A stretch of DNA of 26,436 bases, taken from a virus. Location of the stretch: the IMG/VR virus record IMGVR_UViG_3300025769_000703, positions 1-26,436 of that record, one strand, 5' to 3'. A program made the position numbers and the translations under genes. A model generated the notes under the pieces. It ran no database searches and was not told the DNA's origin. It worked only from the letters and a program-made list of their open reading frames with translations. Below are positions 19,762-26,436 of the stretch, in pieces. Position 1 is the stretch's first letter. Each line of letters begins with the position of its first letter.

Positions 19762-20741
19762 GATGTTCTCTCCTGTATCGTCTTGTAATATGCCTTTGCA
19801 TATTCTGGTCGGGTATCTTTCATCAACTCATAAAATGCTTTCTCTTCTGCATTCATCTTCGCAGCCTTTGGCTTAGCTTTGGCCTGGGTTGGCCTTGTCG
19901 TGGCTGTATTTGGCGCTGTCTTCCTTATTCGCGCTGGTTGTTTTGGTGCAAACTTCTTAGTAACAGCCTCCCATTCTTGATTGATAATGGCTGCCATCCT
20001 GTCCTCATCGGGCTTGCCGTCTAGCTTTGCGAGCCTGTTATCTAGACGGGTTCCAAACGCGGCTACGATATCACCATCAAACTGGTCGCTAGTTTTATCA
20101 ATGATGGGGTTCTCAGACACAAGTTTCATCAATGCGGCTGGCATTTGCGGGGCTGGCTCTGCTTCTGTTTCAGCCTCAGCCTTACCACCATCAAGCTTTG
20201 CAATGTCTGTAGATATCTTTTGGACTGCATCCACGTCCATAGTGTCTCTAGCTTCTTTTAGGGCATTCTCAAGCTCTTTCTTGTGCCTAGTTTGAGATTC
20301 TTGCTGTGTGCGGATGAATAATGTGGATAACTCATCTATCTTGGATTCTAGACTTTTAACCTTGTCAGCTTCCTCGTCACGCTGACCACGGTACTTGTCT
20401 TTTACTTCCTGAAATTGCATAAAAGCTTTGGCACCACGGTACATGTTTGGATCACCACCGCCAGCCGTATACTCATCGTAGGGAGTCCATCCAAGCGCCA
20501 ACGCCTGCTCTTCGATAGATCCTTCGCTTTCACTAGCTGTTTCATCAATGTCGTCGCTCGGCTCTTCATCTTCTAGCTCGCCACTTTCAGCCGCTTCTAC
20601 TTCCTCGGCCTCATCGACAACCTCGAATAATTCCTCTTGCTTTTCTTCTTCAGCTTCTACTGGATCACCAGCTTTTAAAGCTTCAATACCGGCTTGCATA
20701 CTTGACAGCGCATCATCAACGCTTTGCTCTTGTTCGCTCAT
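19758..20741 (-). CDS. capsid scaffolding protein
   Basis: This 327-aa protein has the composition of a phage scaffold: an extremely acidic, disordered N-terminus (residues ~1-78, runs of E/D/A), a short conserved-looking ALALGWTPYDEYTAGGGDP at ~81-99, a coiled-coil block at ~112-170 (ADKVKSLESKIDELSTLFIR, ELENALKEARDTMD) and a basic C-terminus (KQPARIRKTAPN, KAKPKAAKMNAEE) that would bind the coat. It lies between the GroES-like gene and the coat cluster, where scaffolds belong. No protease domain is visible, so scaffold removal is probably by exit rather than cleavage, although this cannot be decided from sequence. Confidence 0.75.
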   Translation of the reverse strand: MSEQEQSVDDALSSMQAGIEALKAGDPVEAEEEKQEELFEVVDEAEEVEAAESGELEDEEPSDDIDETASESEGSIEEQALALGWTPYDEYTAGGGDPNMYRGAKAFMQFQEVKDKYRGQRDEEADKVKSLESKIDELSTLFIRTQQESQTRHKKELENALKEARDTMDVDAVQKISTDIAKLDGGKAEAETEAEPAPQMPAALMKLVSENPIIDKTSDQFDGDIVAAFGTRLDNRLAKLDGKPDEDRMAAIINQEWEAVTKKFAPKQPARIRKTAPNTATTRPTQAKAKPKAAKMNAEEKAFYELMKDTRPEYAKAYYKTIQERTS

Positions 20742-21118
20742 TCTTTAAGCCCTCGTTGGTTTTTATATTCCAATGCCTGATCTTTCGGCATAACACCCAT
20801 GACGTCAGTATCTTCCATTAAGTGCCAAAACGTCTCGTTTTCCTTTGGAGTCGTATTCATAATATCTGACATCTGATATTGAACACCCGAATATCGCGGG
20901 AACAGTACAACGTCGCCTACTTCGCAATAGGCCTCACTGCCATCAAAGCCACTGCATTTGTGGTAAGAGTCTGGCCCCATTTCGCGGACAATACCCACTT
21001 GCTGTCCTCGCTGCTGTCGCTTCTCTTCTAGAGCTGATGACATGATGATGCCGCCGCCGCTCATCTTAGAAACAGGTAATTGCTCGATCAAGATCATGTT
21101 TCCTTTCGGCTTAAACAT
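20738..21118 (-). CDS. GroES-like co-chaperonin (Cpn10)
   Basis: This 126-aa protein has the Cpn10 fold order. MFKPKGNMILIEQLP matches the usual first strand (xxPxxDRVxVxxxx). Residues 17-34 form a mobile loop with SGGGIIM, the hydrophobic triplet that docks on GroEL. G38-V44 corresponds to the GxVxAVG strand, GDVVLFPRYSG at 68-78 to the GDxVxFxxYxG motif, and LMEDTDVMGVM at ~100-110 to the C-terminal strand. The Met at 21118 is preferred over 21127, being preceded by AAGGA eight bases upstream and aligning with the family N-terminus. It replaces or alters the host GroES on host GroEL to fold coat protein, as for T4 gp31. It sits between portal-side genes and scaffold, ATGA-coupled to scaffold. 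Confidence 0.88.
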   Translation of the reverse strand: MFKPKGNMILIEQLPVSKMSGGGIIMSSALEEKRQQRGQQVGIVREMGPDSYHKCSGFDGSEAYCEVGDVVLFPRYSGVQYQMSDIMNTTPKENETFWHLMEDTDVMGVMPKDQALEYKNQRGLKE

Positions 21119-21407
21119 CGTCACCATCCTTTTCTAGTACGTCTTGAATCTTGCAAAATTCCACTAAATCCTCAACGTCAATAAAATTAGCCTCAGCCGC
21201 TCTAGTGCTGTTGTAGACTACCATTGAGCTGTGCAAGTCTTTTGCATCAGCATCTTTGACCTGGCCACTATCCAAGTATTCCAATAAAGATTTCTCATCA
21301 CTGGAATGTTTCTTGCGGTAAGCCGCTTGAATCGCCTTGAACTCGTTGCCCCTCAGTACTGATAGCAACTGCGCTTTGGTCGGTTTCGAATATCTTTCTT
21401 GCATCAT
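21111..21407 (-). CDS. 98-aa hypothetical protein overlapping the portal gene
   Basis: The frame is open from a GTG at 21416, but the ATG at 21407 is the likely start because AAGAGGTG lies just upstream. The product is charged and helical (YSKPTKAQLLSVLRGNEFKA near the N-terminus, then acidic DVEDLVEFCKIQDVLEKDGD at the end). It overlaps the portal 3' end by 110 nt and the GroES-like gene by 8 nt. The family is unknown to me. Placement between portal and co-chaperonin suggests a head-assembly accessory or a regulator of their expression. Confidence 0.6.
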   Translation of the reverse strand: MMQERYSKPTKAQLLSVLRGNEFKAIQAAYRKKHSSDEKSLLEYLDSGQVKDADAKDLHSSMVVYNSTRAAEANFIDVEDLVEFCKIQDVLEKDGDDV

Positions 21408-23358
21408 CAAAAACACCTCTTAGGTTTTCGTAGTCTTGCTTCAACGTTTTGAGCATTAATTCACGCTCATTTTTATCAACCTGAGACAAATTCTTTAATG
21501 TCTCAGATTCGGTCTTCTTAATTTTAGAATCCACTTGGAACATTTCGACGCGGGCTTTCATCATGCTAGCCATTGACGACATCATCTTGGCCTGACTGCT
21601 AAGCTCTTCAGCCTTTGAGATTCTTTCCATAGACTGGGCTTGCATTACTGCTAGCGGGTCTGGCTGCTGTGGTTTAGGCTTTGGTAGGATCTGTTCAGGA
21701 TCACGCACACCTAGTGCGCTGTAATAACGGTTATATGCTTCACGTAAGTTATGCACTGGGTTTTGTTTGGCTTCTTCTAAGACAATCTTAGCCCTAGCTA
21801 CTCGCTCCTCATCGCTACCTTGTGCAGGATCGGCAGTTAAGCAAAGCGAGACATAGTTCTCGTCAAAGTCCTGCTCGAAACTAAATCCTTCGCCAACAAC
21901 CATTGAATACTCTTCAGTAGTCAAATAATCCCTGTAAATCTCCTGTAACCGCAGCAAGTCGCCAGTAATGCCACTGAATACGTTTATCTTTATAGCGTTG
22001 GGCAGTTTCTGAGCCTGTGAAAGTCGAGCCAAGTACAGTTCAGCCGCTTCACCTGGGTTAGACTCAACGTTGTGGATAGTTGATACCACATTCCTCGTGT
22101 CTACCTTCATCGATTCAAGTAGTTGGAACAGCGTTGAAGAGGGTCCATTAAAACTAGGCTGCCATATAGATTGACCTAAGTTGTCAGCTTCCAGGGCTTT
22201 AAATTTGCCCATTTCCAATTCAAAGCTACCTTTGCGGCTTCGGCTATTCGGCCCTAACCCACGACCTACAGATATGAAGCCGCTATTCATTGCCGTATTC
22301 TGTAGAGTTCCTGCATCAATTAGCTGGCGGGTGATCGAATTCATCGAATGGAACATGTCGCACAGCAGTACTCCCCACCCCATACCAAGAAATGAGCCGC
22401 CTGGATCTGGTATGTAAATGGTCAGAGTAAATAGAGCCTCGCCATCAATAGAAACGACCTTGCTGTCTTCAGTGAGCGTTACGTCTGAAACATCGAATCG
22501 AGCAGATACGGAAACGACCTCGCTTGAATCCTTGGCTATAGTGACTACATACGGCTCTTGGCATCCATCACCATCTAGGTCTAGCAAGCAATGAGACTCT
22601 ATGAATTCGACATCGTCTCTAGTGTCATCATCTTCACCATAATCAAACTCAATAAGCTGCCCCATTAATATTGCTGTCCTTACTTCACTCTTAGTCATCG
22701 TGTATTCGAACGACTTACGCGGGCAGTCTTTGAACGAGGCTTTTGTGTGGTCACAGATTAGCTCGTCTGGTTGAATTAACTGGGATCGGCGCTTCCCAGT
22801 CGATGGGTCATACCATATCTTCTTGTAGTACATACCTGTGATTGGAAGGGATAACAGGGCCTTTGACTGATCATCGCGCCAATTACTAATGCCTTTGCGT
22901 AGATCATAGTTAGTGAAGTCAGAGATTCTATCGCCACGCGCTACCGTTTCTGGGTCTTCTTTCGAGAATATTTCAGCCTGAGCTATGTTCTTTCGTTCAA
23001 CCACTTCGGGCGTAGTTCGTGACCAGAAGTCCAAGGCAGCCTCCATAACGTAGGGCATCATAACTCTAGAGGCCCCCTGAAATGGAAAATTCTTGTCTAC
23101 TTTCTCATCATCCATCTTGGCCAGCTTGAGTGCAACGTTGTACCTCTCTAGGTATGGCTTCATGGTCTGACGATCTTCCTCGATCCCATTGATCAAATCG
23201 GCCAAAGTGTCGTCATCGACCATATCGACGGGGTTTTCACTATCTAATATCTTCTGCAAGTCTTTGGGCAGCTCATAGATAACTTGAGCTTCATACACAT
23301 TAACATCAACGTCTTGATGTACTGGCAAGCTGTTTGGTGAGTTCTTATCATCATTCAT
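21298..23358 (-). CDS. portal protein (P22-like)
   Basis: This 686-aa protein is a portal of the P22-like, long-portal group (P22 gp1 is 725 aa). Visible landmarks are FPFQGASRVMMPYVMEAALD at ~91-110, ICDHTKASFKDCPRKSFEYT at ~201-220, DLDGDGCQEPYVVTIA at ~260-275 (a conserved phrase of the group that resembles a Ca-binding loop), GMGWGVLLCDMFHSMNSITR at ~325-344 and DAGTLQNTAMNSGF at ~348-361. A coiled coil of ~80 residues lies near 570-650, corresponding to the barrel region in P22. The portal forms the dodecameric DNA gateway and binds terminase and gp4-like adaptor. It starts 2 nt after the terminase stop. Confidence 0.9.
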   Translation of the reverse strand: MNDDKNSPNSLPVHQDVDVNVYEAQVIYELPKDLQKILDSENPVDMVDDDTLADLINGIEEDRQTMKPYLERYNVALKLAKMDDEKVDKNFPFQGASRVMMPYVMEAALDFWSRTTPEVVERKNIAQAEIFSKEDPETVARGDRISDFTNYDLRKGISNWRDDQSKALLSLPITGMYYKKIWYDPSTGKRRSQLIQPDELICDHTKASFKDCPRKSFEYTMTKSEVRTAILMGQLIEFDYGEDDDTRDDVEFIESHCLLDLDGDGCQEPYVVTIAKDSSEVVSVSARFDVSDVTLTEDSKVVSIDGEALFTLTIYIPDPGGSFLGMGWGVLLCDMFHSMNSITRQLIDAGTLQNTAMNSGFISVGRGLGPNSRSRKGSFELEMGKFKALEADNLGQSIWQPSFNGPSSTLFQLLESMKVDTRNVVSTIHNVESNPGEAAELYLARLSQAQKLPNAIKINVFSGITGDLLRLQEIYRDYLTTEEYSMVVGEGFSFEQDFDENYVSLCLTADPAQGSDEERVARAKIVLEEAKQNPVHNLREAYNRYYSALGVRDPEQILPKPKPQQPDPLAVMQAQSMERISKAEELSSQAKMMSSMASMMKARVEMFQVDSKIKKTESETLKNLSQVDKNERELMLKTLKQDYENLRGVFDDARKIFETDQSAVAISTEGQRVQGDSSGLPQETFQ

Positions 23359-23360
23359 AA

Positions 23361-24899
23361 TCAGTAACCTGTAACCGCTGAACGGCCCTCGAATCTAGTT
23401 TTATCTTCGTAGTGATCTTCATACGCTACTCTATCGACTCGCTCTGCTATTGCATATATAAGCGAATCCCCTTTGTCTGGCGACCTACCTAGTCGCTCCT
23501 TCATTTCCTGCTTAGAGCGAATCTGCATACCGCGAGCCGTCATTTTGTACTCATAAGAACACAAGTCAGCCTTTAGCTCAGCATCAACAGGCAGCATAAG
23601 ATTATACCCGTTTCGAGGGTCAAGTAAGTCTCGCATTTTCCAGATCCAATATGACCTTAGATTTGGAAAGTTAAGCTGGTCACTGATATCTCTCCTGGCA
23701 TCTGATTTAGAACCGTTAAGTGCTATTGCTTCCACGCCAAAAGTAGTTAAATGATCATAGCAAGAGGAACCATAGCCAATCATATCAACCAGTGGCACAG
23801 CGCCATGTGTGAGGTTCTTTATAACGAGTGACGCGCCGGTCTGACCATCAGGAACCTCTGCACCCGTATATGATATCTGTCTGGCAAACCAAGGGCCATG
23901 ACGTGGGGACAAAATCATTTTATCCTGACCACCACGGTTAGGGTCGACGCCCATAGCTTCCATTCGCTGATACTGTTCTGGCGGCTGCTCAGTCCATCGC
24001 TCCATAGCTTGATCAACCCAGCGTGTGGGTATCACTTGCCATTCGCCATCTGTTCGGCCTGCGCTAAAGTCACCATATAACATTTGGCTACGCAATGGCT
24101 CTGGCAATGCTTGCAGGGTAGCGATGTAATCTGTGTTTACTAAGTATTGGTTGTCAGTAACTAAGGAAGGGATAAACGTGCGGCTTTTAGGTGTTATCAG
24201 TTGGCCTTTGTGTTTTATTTGCTCTTGGCTATCAACTTCGATATCTTCGCCATCGATGACAGCAAACCATCGCAATTCCCCTGGCTTTGCAGGATTAGGA
24301 TGTTTTTCATCAAGCCACGGCCCAAAAAAAGGTATTACCCAGTCGCCCTGCGAGTCTGTTGGTGGGTTGCCAGTGAATACCACTCTACAGCGTTGACCTT
24401 CTTCTGTAGTACGTAGCCAGCCCATAGTAAAACGAACCATTGATTCTAAAAAGTGGGGGATTTCGTCATAAACGATCAGGTCATGTGGTCTACCCTGGTA
24501 CTTTGTTTCATCACCTGGGTGTGGCATTGACCCAAATTCTACTTGACGACCATCGAGCCGCCAGATCTTCTCCTGACCGTTGTAACCTTCACGATTACCA
24601 ATGATTTCGGTCATTCGATCAATCACGCCTGTCAGCTGTGTTGCTTCACGCCTAAAGATAATTGATTTTTTATGCTTAGTAAGAGCAAGCCCTATAGCTA
24701 GATCAGTCTTACCGCCACCTGCCGCACCACCATAGAAAGTTATATCAGCCTCACTATCCAAGGCCTTGGTTTGCGGCCCCTCCATTGGTATCCATAGAGG
24801 GGGAATGACGTTAGCTGTCAAGCTGTCTAGTTCTTCTACCTCTTGCTTCGTCAAATATGGCAGCAACTCTAGCAGCTCTTTCTGCGTCATTTGCTTCAT
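23361..24899 (-). CDS. terL: terminase large subunit
   Basis: This 512-aa packaging motor has Walker A GGAAGGGKT at 57-65, Walker B LIVYDE at 141-146, coupling motif FTGNPP at 175-180, and an RNase H-like nuclease with GVDPNRGG (Asp319), VDMIGYG (Asp372) and a terminal DKGDS with Asp475/Asp478. All motifs expected for an active ATPase-nuclease are in place. The N-terminus overlaps the small-subunit gene by 89 nt; ATG at 24899 or 24890 could be used, and the helical QKELLELLPYLTKQEVEELD at the start is typical of such TerLs, so the longer form is favoured. It is followed by portal, a standard order. Confidence 0.95.
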   Translation of the reverse strand: MKQMTQKELLELLPYLTKQEVEELDSLTANVIPPLWIPMEGPQTKALDSEADITFYGGAAGGGKTDLAIGLALTKHKKSIIFRREATQLTGVIDRMTEIIGNREGYNGQEKIWRLDGRQVEFGSMPHPGDETKYQGRPHDLIVYDEIPHFLESMVRFTMGWLRTTEEGQRCRVVFTGNPPTDSQGDWVIPFFGPWLDEKHPNPAKPGELRWFAVIDGEDIEVDSQEQIKHKGQLITPKSRTFIPSLVTDNQYLVNTDYIATLQALPEPLRSQMLYGDFSAGRTDGEWQVIPTRWVDQAMERWTEQPPEQYQRMEAMGVDPNRGGQDKMILSPRHGPWFARQISYTGAEVPDGQTGASLVIKNLTHGAVPLVDMIGYGSSCYDHLTTFGVEAIALNGSKSDARRDISDQLNFPNLRSYWIWKMRDLLDPRNGYNLMLPVDAELKADLCSYEYKMTARGMQIRSKQEMKERLGRSPDKGDSLIYAIAERVDRVAYEDHYEDKTRFEGRSAVTGY

Positions 24900-25176
24900 T
24901 AACTTCTATTTCCCCTGAAATTTCCACTTCTACGGCTTTCAGTTTTGGTTCGATGTATTGGGCTATCTTGTCCCAGCCATCCAGGCAGTCTTTGTGTGCC
25001 TTTAGTCTTTTCTCTGGTTCTTCTTTTGCCATATCCACGCCTGATGCAATCTTTTCCATTTCTAGCGCATGTTGGCTGGCTTTCATTATTGGGTCGAAGT
25101 CGTCGCCAAACATATCTTTGAGGCGATTCATTAAGAACTTTTTGTTCTTATTGGGTATGTTTTTATATCTTGGCAT
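24811..25176 (-). CDS. terS: terminase small subunit (probable)
   Basis: This 121-aa protein is immediately upstream of terL and overlaps it by 89 nt. The N-terminal part (KNKKFLMNRLKDMFGDDFDP, ~11-30) and MEKIASGVDMAKEEPEKRLK followed by DGWDKIAQYIEPKLKAV are consistent with the helical DNA-recognition and oligomerisation segments of small terminases of P22-like and related podoviruses, and it has a typical basic tail (DEARGRRTRQL). Small subunits recognise the pac or cos site and regulate TerL. Residue-level identity is not strong enough to be certain; size, context and composition carry the call. Confidence 0.75.
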   Translation of the reverse strand: MPRYKNIPNKNKKFLMNRLKDMFGDDFDPIMKASQHALEMEKIASGVDMAKEEPEKRLKAHKDCLDGWDKIAQYIEPKLKAVEVEISGEIEVNEANDAERAARVAAIFDEARGRRTRQLDS

Positions 25177-25218
25177 ACTCTATCTGTAAGTAATTGAACA
25201 AGAATGAATTTATTTAAA

Positions 25219-25236
25219 CTAATAGTACATTATTAG
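25219..25236 (-). terminator. AT-rich inverted repeat at the end of the 266-aa gene
   Basis: CTAATA and TATTAG (extended by one pair) flank a six-base loop at the stop of the 266-aa gene. On the - strand it is followed by TTTAAATAAATT. Low GC makes it a weak terminator at most; it lies in the 56-bp gap ahead of terS, which otherwise shows no strong promoter boxes. Confidence 0.3.
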
Positions 25237-26033
25237 TAGATATCTGCAAAGTAGCCATCAAAACCCGCCGTTACGTCATTACTTGAACCGCTTGTGGCTT
25301 GTGCGTCTATCTCAATGTCGCTGTTGGGTGGGATAATAGCATATGGATCAAAGTAATAGTTTACTGAGTTACTAGCACTAATACCCCTTGTTGGAGCCAC
25401 CCTGAAGTCACTCCCAAGCTGTCGTACTTTCAAGAATCCTGCGCCAGCTGCTGATGCCGATCTTACAATGTCCATCCAACCGTAAGTCAATATCAGATAA
25501 TTGGTTGCCGCTATGCTCGTTGCCGCTTTTTGGCTCTGATTGAACCCAGCTGTTATTTGATTGTGTGTGTTACTTATTGTATCTGGCACACCAGCCGTTG
25601 CCGCGCCTCTGTAAAGCCATATGTCGCCTGTCACGTTTGAATCAGTATACATTCGCATCCATCGACAACCGGCGCTATCTAATGCGACGGGGGTTTGACC
25701 TTGCAGCTGCTTAGTCTGAATAGCGAACGTTAAATCAGAGCCAACAAAATACATGTACTCAATAGTAACTGTAGCCGTATCTAATGCGCTTGAGCTACTT
25801 AGATTTAACGTCACATTACTTGTCTGGTAATCTTCGTACTCTCCCCATGAGTTTACAGGGGTTTGGCTTGTTCCAACACTGAAGTTGGCACCGAACTTCC
25901 TTAGACTCTTTCGATTTACCCTAGTCTTGTCGCCAAATGTCGAATATATCTCACGTAATGCAAAAGCCATTCTAGAGTCGTTTTGGCTCATGCAATAAGA
26001 ACCGTCGAAAGGCCCTATCCTATTTGATGCCAT
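25233..26033 (-). CDS. virion structural protein of unknown function
   Basis: This 266-aa protein is beta-rich, with Asn/Ser/Thr abundance and few hydrophobic helices. The first ~50 residues (GSYCMSQNDSRMAFALREIY, TRVNRKSLRKFGANFSVG) look like a helical N-terminal arm, followed by mixed beta sequence with several Trp/Tyr (GCRWMRMYTDSNVTGDIWLY) and a short C-terminal YFDPYAIIPPNSDIEIDAQA. No enzyme motif is visible. It sits ahead of the terminase genes, where podoviruses may place accessory head or fibre genes. Ribosome-binding AAGGA precedes the ATG by 6-8 bases. Product and role are not recognised. Confidence 0.65.
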   Translation of the reverse strand: MASNRIGPFDGSYCMSQNDSRMAFALREIYSTFGDKTRVNRKSLRKFGANFSVGTSQTPVNSWGEYEDYQTSNVTLNLSSSSALDTATVTIEYMYFVGSDLTFAIQTKQLQGQTPVALDSAGCRWMRMYTDSNVTGDIWLYRGAATAGVPDTISNTHNQITAGFNQSQKAATSIAATNYLILTYGWMDIVRSASAAGAGFLKVRQLGSDFRVAPTRGISASNSVNYYFDPYAIIPPNSDIEIDAQATSGSSNDVTAGFDGYFADIY

Positions 26034-26051
26034 GTGGAATCCTTAATTCAA

Positions 26052-26436
26052 TCATATTGTGCTAGAAGATATTGCGCTAGAAGATATCACGTCCGCACTT
26101 ATATCTGTTGCTGTTATCGTGCCGATCGATAATGATCCATTAGACCATGTAATCGTGTATGCCGTCAGTGTACCAGCCACATCATGTATGTATTGGAATG
26201 TGAATGTGCTTAGATCTGTAGTTATGCCACCAGCCGCACTAATAACTGTGCTATCTGCTGTAGGATAATACCAGGTATCGCCGTTTGCTGGCGCTGGCAG
26301 TGTTGGCAGTTGCGTCGTTATGAGTTGATACAGATAACTTGCTGTTACCGTGTCAATGCTGGCTACGACTGTGTTTGTCCAACCTGCTTTTACGTTTAGC
26401 GTCGTTGTTGTGCTTGCACTCTCTGTGCCGTTTGAT
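26052..26436 (-). CDS. structural protein, C-terminal part only (runs off the window)
   Basis: The frame is open from the right edge to TGA at 26052-26054, giving 127 codons of a larger protein. The sequence is Thr/Ser/Ala-rich beta (TTTTLNVKAGWTNTVVASID, LPTLPAPANGDTWYYPTADS, DLSTFTFQYIHDVAG), as in tail or head surface proteins. The end carries a five-residue tandem repeat, ISSSA-ISSST, encoded by a duplicated 15-bp DNA unit. It lies 18 nt upstream of the 266-aa gene and is probably in the same operon. Its start is outside this window, so the full identity cannot be judged. Confidence 0.6.
   Translation of the reverse strand, partial: SNGTESASTTTTLNVKAGWTNTVVASIDTVTASYLYQLITTQLPTLPAPANGDTWYYPTADSTVISAAGGITTDLSTFTFQYIHDVAGTLTAYTITWSNGSLSIGTITATDISADVISSSAISSSTI

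Overview
The window is part of a double-stranded DNA tailed-phage genome, from either a free phage or an environmental phage contig. It carries a complete head, packaging, portal, short-tail, receptor-binding and lysis block. The adaptor (gp4-like), DNA-stabilisation (gp10-like) and three consecutive large virion/ejection proteins follow the order of the phage P22 tail machine, so a podovirus-type short tail is likely. I see no tail tube, tape measure, sheath, integrase, attachment site, tRNA or rRNA. The host cannot be read directly; moderate AT richness and marine-phage-like protein flavour fit an aquatic proteobacterial host, but this is inference.

Layout: positions 1 to 2052 (+ strand) hold a small accessory or early module. 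It contains a possibly truncated ORF, a small membrane-anchored protein, a sigma70-like promoter, a 55-aa ORF ending in a 20-bp palindrome, a small helix-turn-helix-like protein, a MazG-type nucleotide pyrophosphohydrolase and a 90-aa unknown. This module converges on the late operon, which runs on the - strand from beyond the right edge down to 2062.

Reading the late operon in its own direction (right to left): a structural protein cut by the window edge; a 266-aa structural protein; terminase small and large subunits; portal; a 98-aa unknown; a GroES-like co-chaperonin; scaffold; an unknown basic protein; a decoration/cement-like protein; major capsid protein followed by a hairpin terminator; a lectin-fold-like protein followed by a strong hairpin; two small structural proteins; gp4-like adaptor; gp10-like stabilisation protein; a 59-aa mini-protein in the position where P22 has its tail needle; three internal/ejection-type proteins, the first ending in an S74 intramolecular chaperone; three tail fibre/spike genes; a 22-aa Lys/Pro-rich mini-ORF; a polytopic membrane protein; nested membrane ORFs; an M15 peptidase endolysin; and a 3-TM-type holin. 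Nearly all junctions are 1- or 4-nt stop/start overlaps, so the late genes are tightly coupled.

The most notable points are these. (i) One fibre-attachment domain occurs four times in three adjacent genes, and three copies are each followed by what looks like a five-repeat beta-propeller, one gene carrying two complete units in tandem. (ii) A clear Cpn10/GroES homologue sits between portal and scaffold. (iii) All three reading frames meet at an A8 tract in the lysis region, where a nested transmembrane ORF has a perfect AGGAGG ribosome-binding site.
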